Part shown: positions 23,773 through 24,724 of the stretch, piece after piece
How the letters are laid out: the number at the start of each line of letters is the position of its first letter
Position numbering within the stretch: the stretch's first letter is position 1
Assembly (NCBI GenBank): GCA_050693875.1
Contig: JBOGWP010000043.1
Location: 1-24,724 of the forward strand
Direction of reading: 5' to 3'
Length of the DNA: 24,724 nucleotides
Source: JBOGWP01 sp050693875
GTDB taxonomy: Bacteria > Actinomycetota > CADDZG01 > JAHWKV01 > JBOGWP01
Notes under the pieces: generated by a model
Database searches by the model: none
What the model was told of the DNA's origin: nothing
The model's input: the letters and a program-made list of their open reading frames with translations, nothing else
Position numbers and translations under genes: made by a program

Positions 23773-24530
23773 ACCGGAATCCCCCGCCCTTCCATGTGCT
23801 CCTTCACCTCGCGGATGCGCAGCTGCCCGAAGTGGAACAGCGAGGCCGCAAGGACCGCGTCCGCTCCTCCCTCGAGGACGGCGTCGGCGAAATGCTCCAG
23901 GCTCCCCGCCCCCCCGGAGGCGACGACCGGGATGCCGACCGCGTCGTTGACCGCGCGCAGCAGCTCGAGGTCGTAGCCGTTCTGCGTCCCGTCGCGATCC
24001 ATCGAGGTGAGCAGGATCTCACCGGCCCCCAGCCCCTCCGCCTCGGCGGCCCACTCGACCGCGTCCCGTCCGGCCGGCCGCCGGCCGCCGTGCGTGTAGA
24101 CCTCCCAGCCGGCGGCGGCGTCCCGGCCGCGCCGGCGAGCATCGACCGCAACGACGATGCACTGGACGCCGAACAGCTCGGCCCCCTCGCCAATGAGGGC
24201 GGGGCGCTCGAGCGCGGCGGTGTTCACCGAGACCTTGTCGGCACCGGCGCGGAGCAGGCGCCGGACGTCCTCGATCCCGCGAACGCCGCCCCCGACGGTG
24301 AGCGGGATGAAGACCTGCTCGGCGGTCCGATGGGCGACGTCGAGCATCATCTCGCGCTCCTCGTGGGAGGCGGTGATGTCGAGGAAGACCAGCTCGTCGG
24401 CGCCCTCGGCGTCGTAGGTCGCGGCCAGGGCGACGGGATCGCCGGCATCGACCAGGTCGACGAACTGCACCCCCTTGACGACGCGCCCCGCGTGGACGTC
24501 GAGGCACGGGATGACGCGCTTCGCCAGCAT
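23763..24530 (-). CDS. hisF: Imidazole glycerol phosphate synthase, cyclase subunit
   Basis: The 255-aa TIM-barrel enzyme takes ammonia from HisH and makes imidazole glycerol phosphate and AICAR. The two catalytic aspartates are D11 (IPCLDVHAGRVVKG) and D130 (VVAVDARRRG). Phosphate-binding segments TVGGGVRG and ASGGAG are present. Length and both barrel halves are normal. ATG 24530 shares its A with an upstream TGA (TGATG), which suggests coupling to a preceding minus-strand gene. hisH and hisA/priA, its usual partners, are not visible and may lie beyond the right edge. It converges with the protease fusion, with 8 bp between the stops. Confidence 0.97.
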   Translation of the reverse strand: MLAKRVIPCLDVHAGRVVKGVQFVDLVDAGDPVALAATYDAEGADELVFLDITASHEEREMMLDVAHRTAEQVFIPLTVGGGVRGIEDVRRLLRAGADKVSVNTAALERPALIGEGAELFGVQCIVVAVDARRRGRDAAAGWEVYTHGGRRPAGRDAVEWAAEAEGLGAGEILLTSMDRDGTQNGYDLELLRAVNDAVGIPVVASGGAGSLEHFADAVLEGGADAVLAASLFHFGQLRIREVKEHMEGRGIPVRL

Positions 24531-24724
24531 CAGCGGGTCGCTTCGCTCCCCGCCACAGGCCAGAGAGGCAAGGGGCGGCCTCCGGCCGCGGTCCTCAATG
24601 TCGGCCCCCCTCGCCCCGCTCGGCGAGCCGAGCCTCCGGCCGCGGTCCTCAATGTCGGCCCCCCTCGCCCCGCTCGGCGAGCCGAGCCTCCGGCCGCGGT
24701 CCTCAATGTCGGCCCCCCTCGCCC
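24530..24724 (-). CDS. Possible 3' end of an upstream gene, made of 18-residue repeats
   Basis: A minus-strand frame is open from the window edge to a TGA (24532-24530) that shares a base with the hisF ATG. Its 64 residues consist of an 18-residue repeat (GSARRAGRGGPTLRTAAG) followed by PLPLWPVAGSEATR. A second minus-strand frame is also open across the array and the third is not, so coding is not certain. The stop/start overlap and the 54-bp (18-codon) period favour the end of a coupled gene, perhaps in the histidine operon. The gene itself cannot be identified from this tail. Confidence 0.35.
   Translation of the reverse strand, partial: GRGGPTLRTAAGGSARRAGRGGPTLRTAAGGSARRAGRGGPTLRTAAGGRPLPLWPVAGSEATR
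24579..24724. repeat. 54-bp tandem repeat array, runs off the right edge
   Basis: A 54-bp unit starting CCTCCGGCCGCGGTCCTCAA begins at 24579, 24633 and 24687, with the third copy cut at the window end. The copies look identical where they can be compared. Each contains CTCGGC-GA-GCCGAG, a 6-bp hairpin. There are no variable spacers, so it is not a CRISPR array. Confidence 0.92.

Noticed and set aside
24579..24724. CRISPR array
   Set aside because: The repeats are head-to-tail with no variable spacers, and no cas gene is near.
24530..24724. N-terminal extension of hisF through the repeat array
   Set aside because: The hisF frame is open upstream, but HisF proteins begin at MLAKRVIPCLD, and the TGATG overlap supports a separate upstream frame.

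Overview
The window is high-GC bacterial DNA with tightly packed genes, many GTG/TTG starts and many 1-4 nt stop/start overlaps (GTGA, ATGA, TGATG). Gene content points to an actinobacterium, probably a deep-branching lineage such as Thermoleophilia: a rhomboid domain with the actinobacterial N-terminal B-box-like zinc finger, an actinobacterial-type TetR, and a trp gene set without a visible trpF. The phylum is an inference; no marker gene is present to fix it.

Layout, left to right. (1) 1-1299, minus strand: the 5' end of a histidine kinase that runs off the left edge, and a membrane-anchored Pro/Thr-rich protein with a DUF5666-like core. (2) 1364-5657, plus strand: a cobalamin riboswitch followed by a four-gene operon encoding a membrane-anchored DUF4430 (transcobalamin C-terminal-like) protein, an EcfT/CbiQ protein, a double ABC ATPase and an ECF S component. 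This reads as a complete B12-controlled vitamin uptake system. (3) 5641-8218: a divergent TetR gene beside a frameshifted SnoaL-like gene, an unrecognised 243-aa membrane protein, and a second frameshifted gene. (4) 8295-8378, minus strand: tRNA-Leu(CAA). (5) 8443-11541, minus strand: trpC-trpB-trpA, a small overlapping ORF and a terminator-like hairpin. (6) 11602-15815, minus strand: a response regulator, histidine kinase, YjbQ and DUF4153/DUF4173-like membrane protein joined by 4-nt overlaps or 1-nt gaps. (7) 15934-19713, minus strand: nadA-hisI-trpE-M28 lipoprotein, all with overlapping stop/start codons; nadC (plus) diverges from nadA. (8) 20812-21279: a perfect 11-bp hairpin and a small secreted protein whose apparent start is cut off from its frame by a G8 run. 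(9) 21583-23754, plus strand: one 723-aa reading frame joining a site-2 protease (M50), TPR-like repeats, a zinc finger and a rhomboid protease. (10) 23763-24724, minus strand: hisF, preceded by a 54-bp tandem repeat array that runs off the right edge.

The minus-strand biosynthetic genes (hisF, hisI, trpE, trpC, trpB, trpA) look like a his/trp supra-operon interrupted by two modules: nadA/nadC with the fusion protease, and the two-component system with YjbQ and the membrane protein. trpG, trpD and trpF are not in the window. The most notable objects are the fusion of two intramembrane protease families in one polypeptide, and the DUF4430 protein placed first under the B12 riboswitch.
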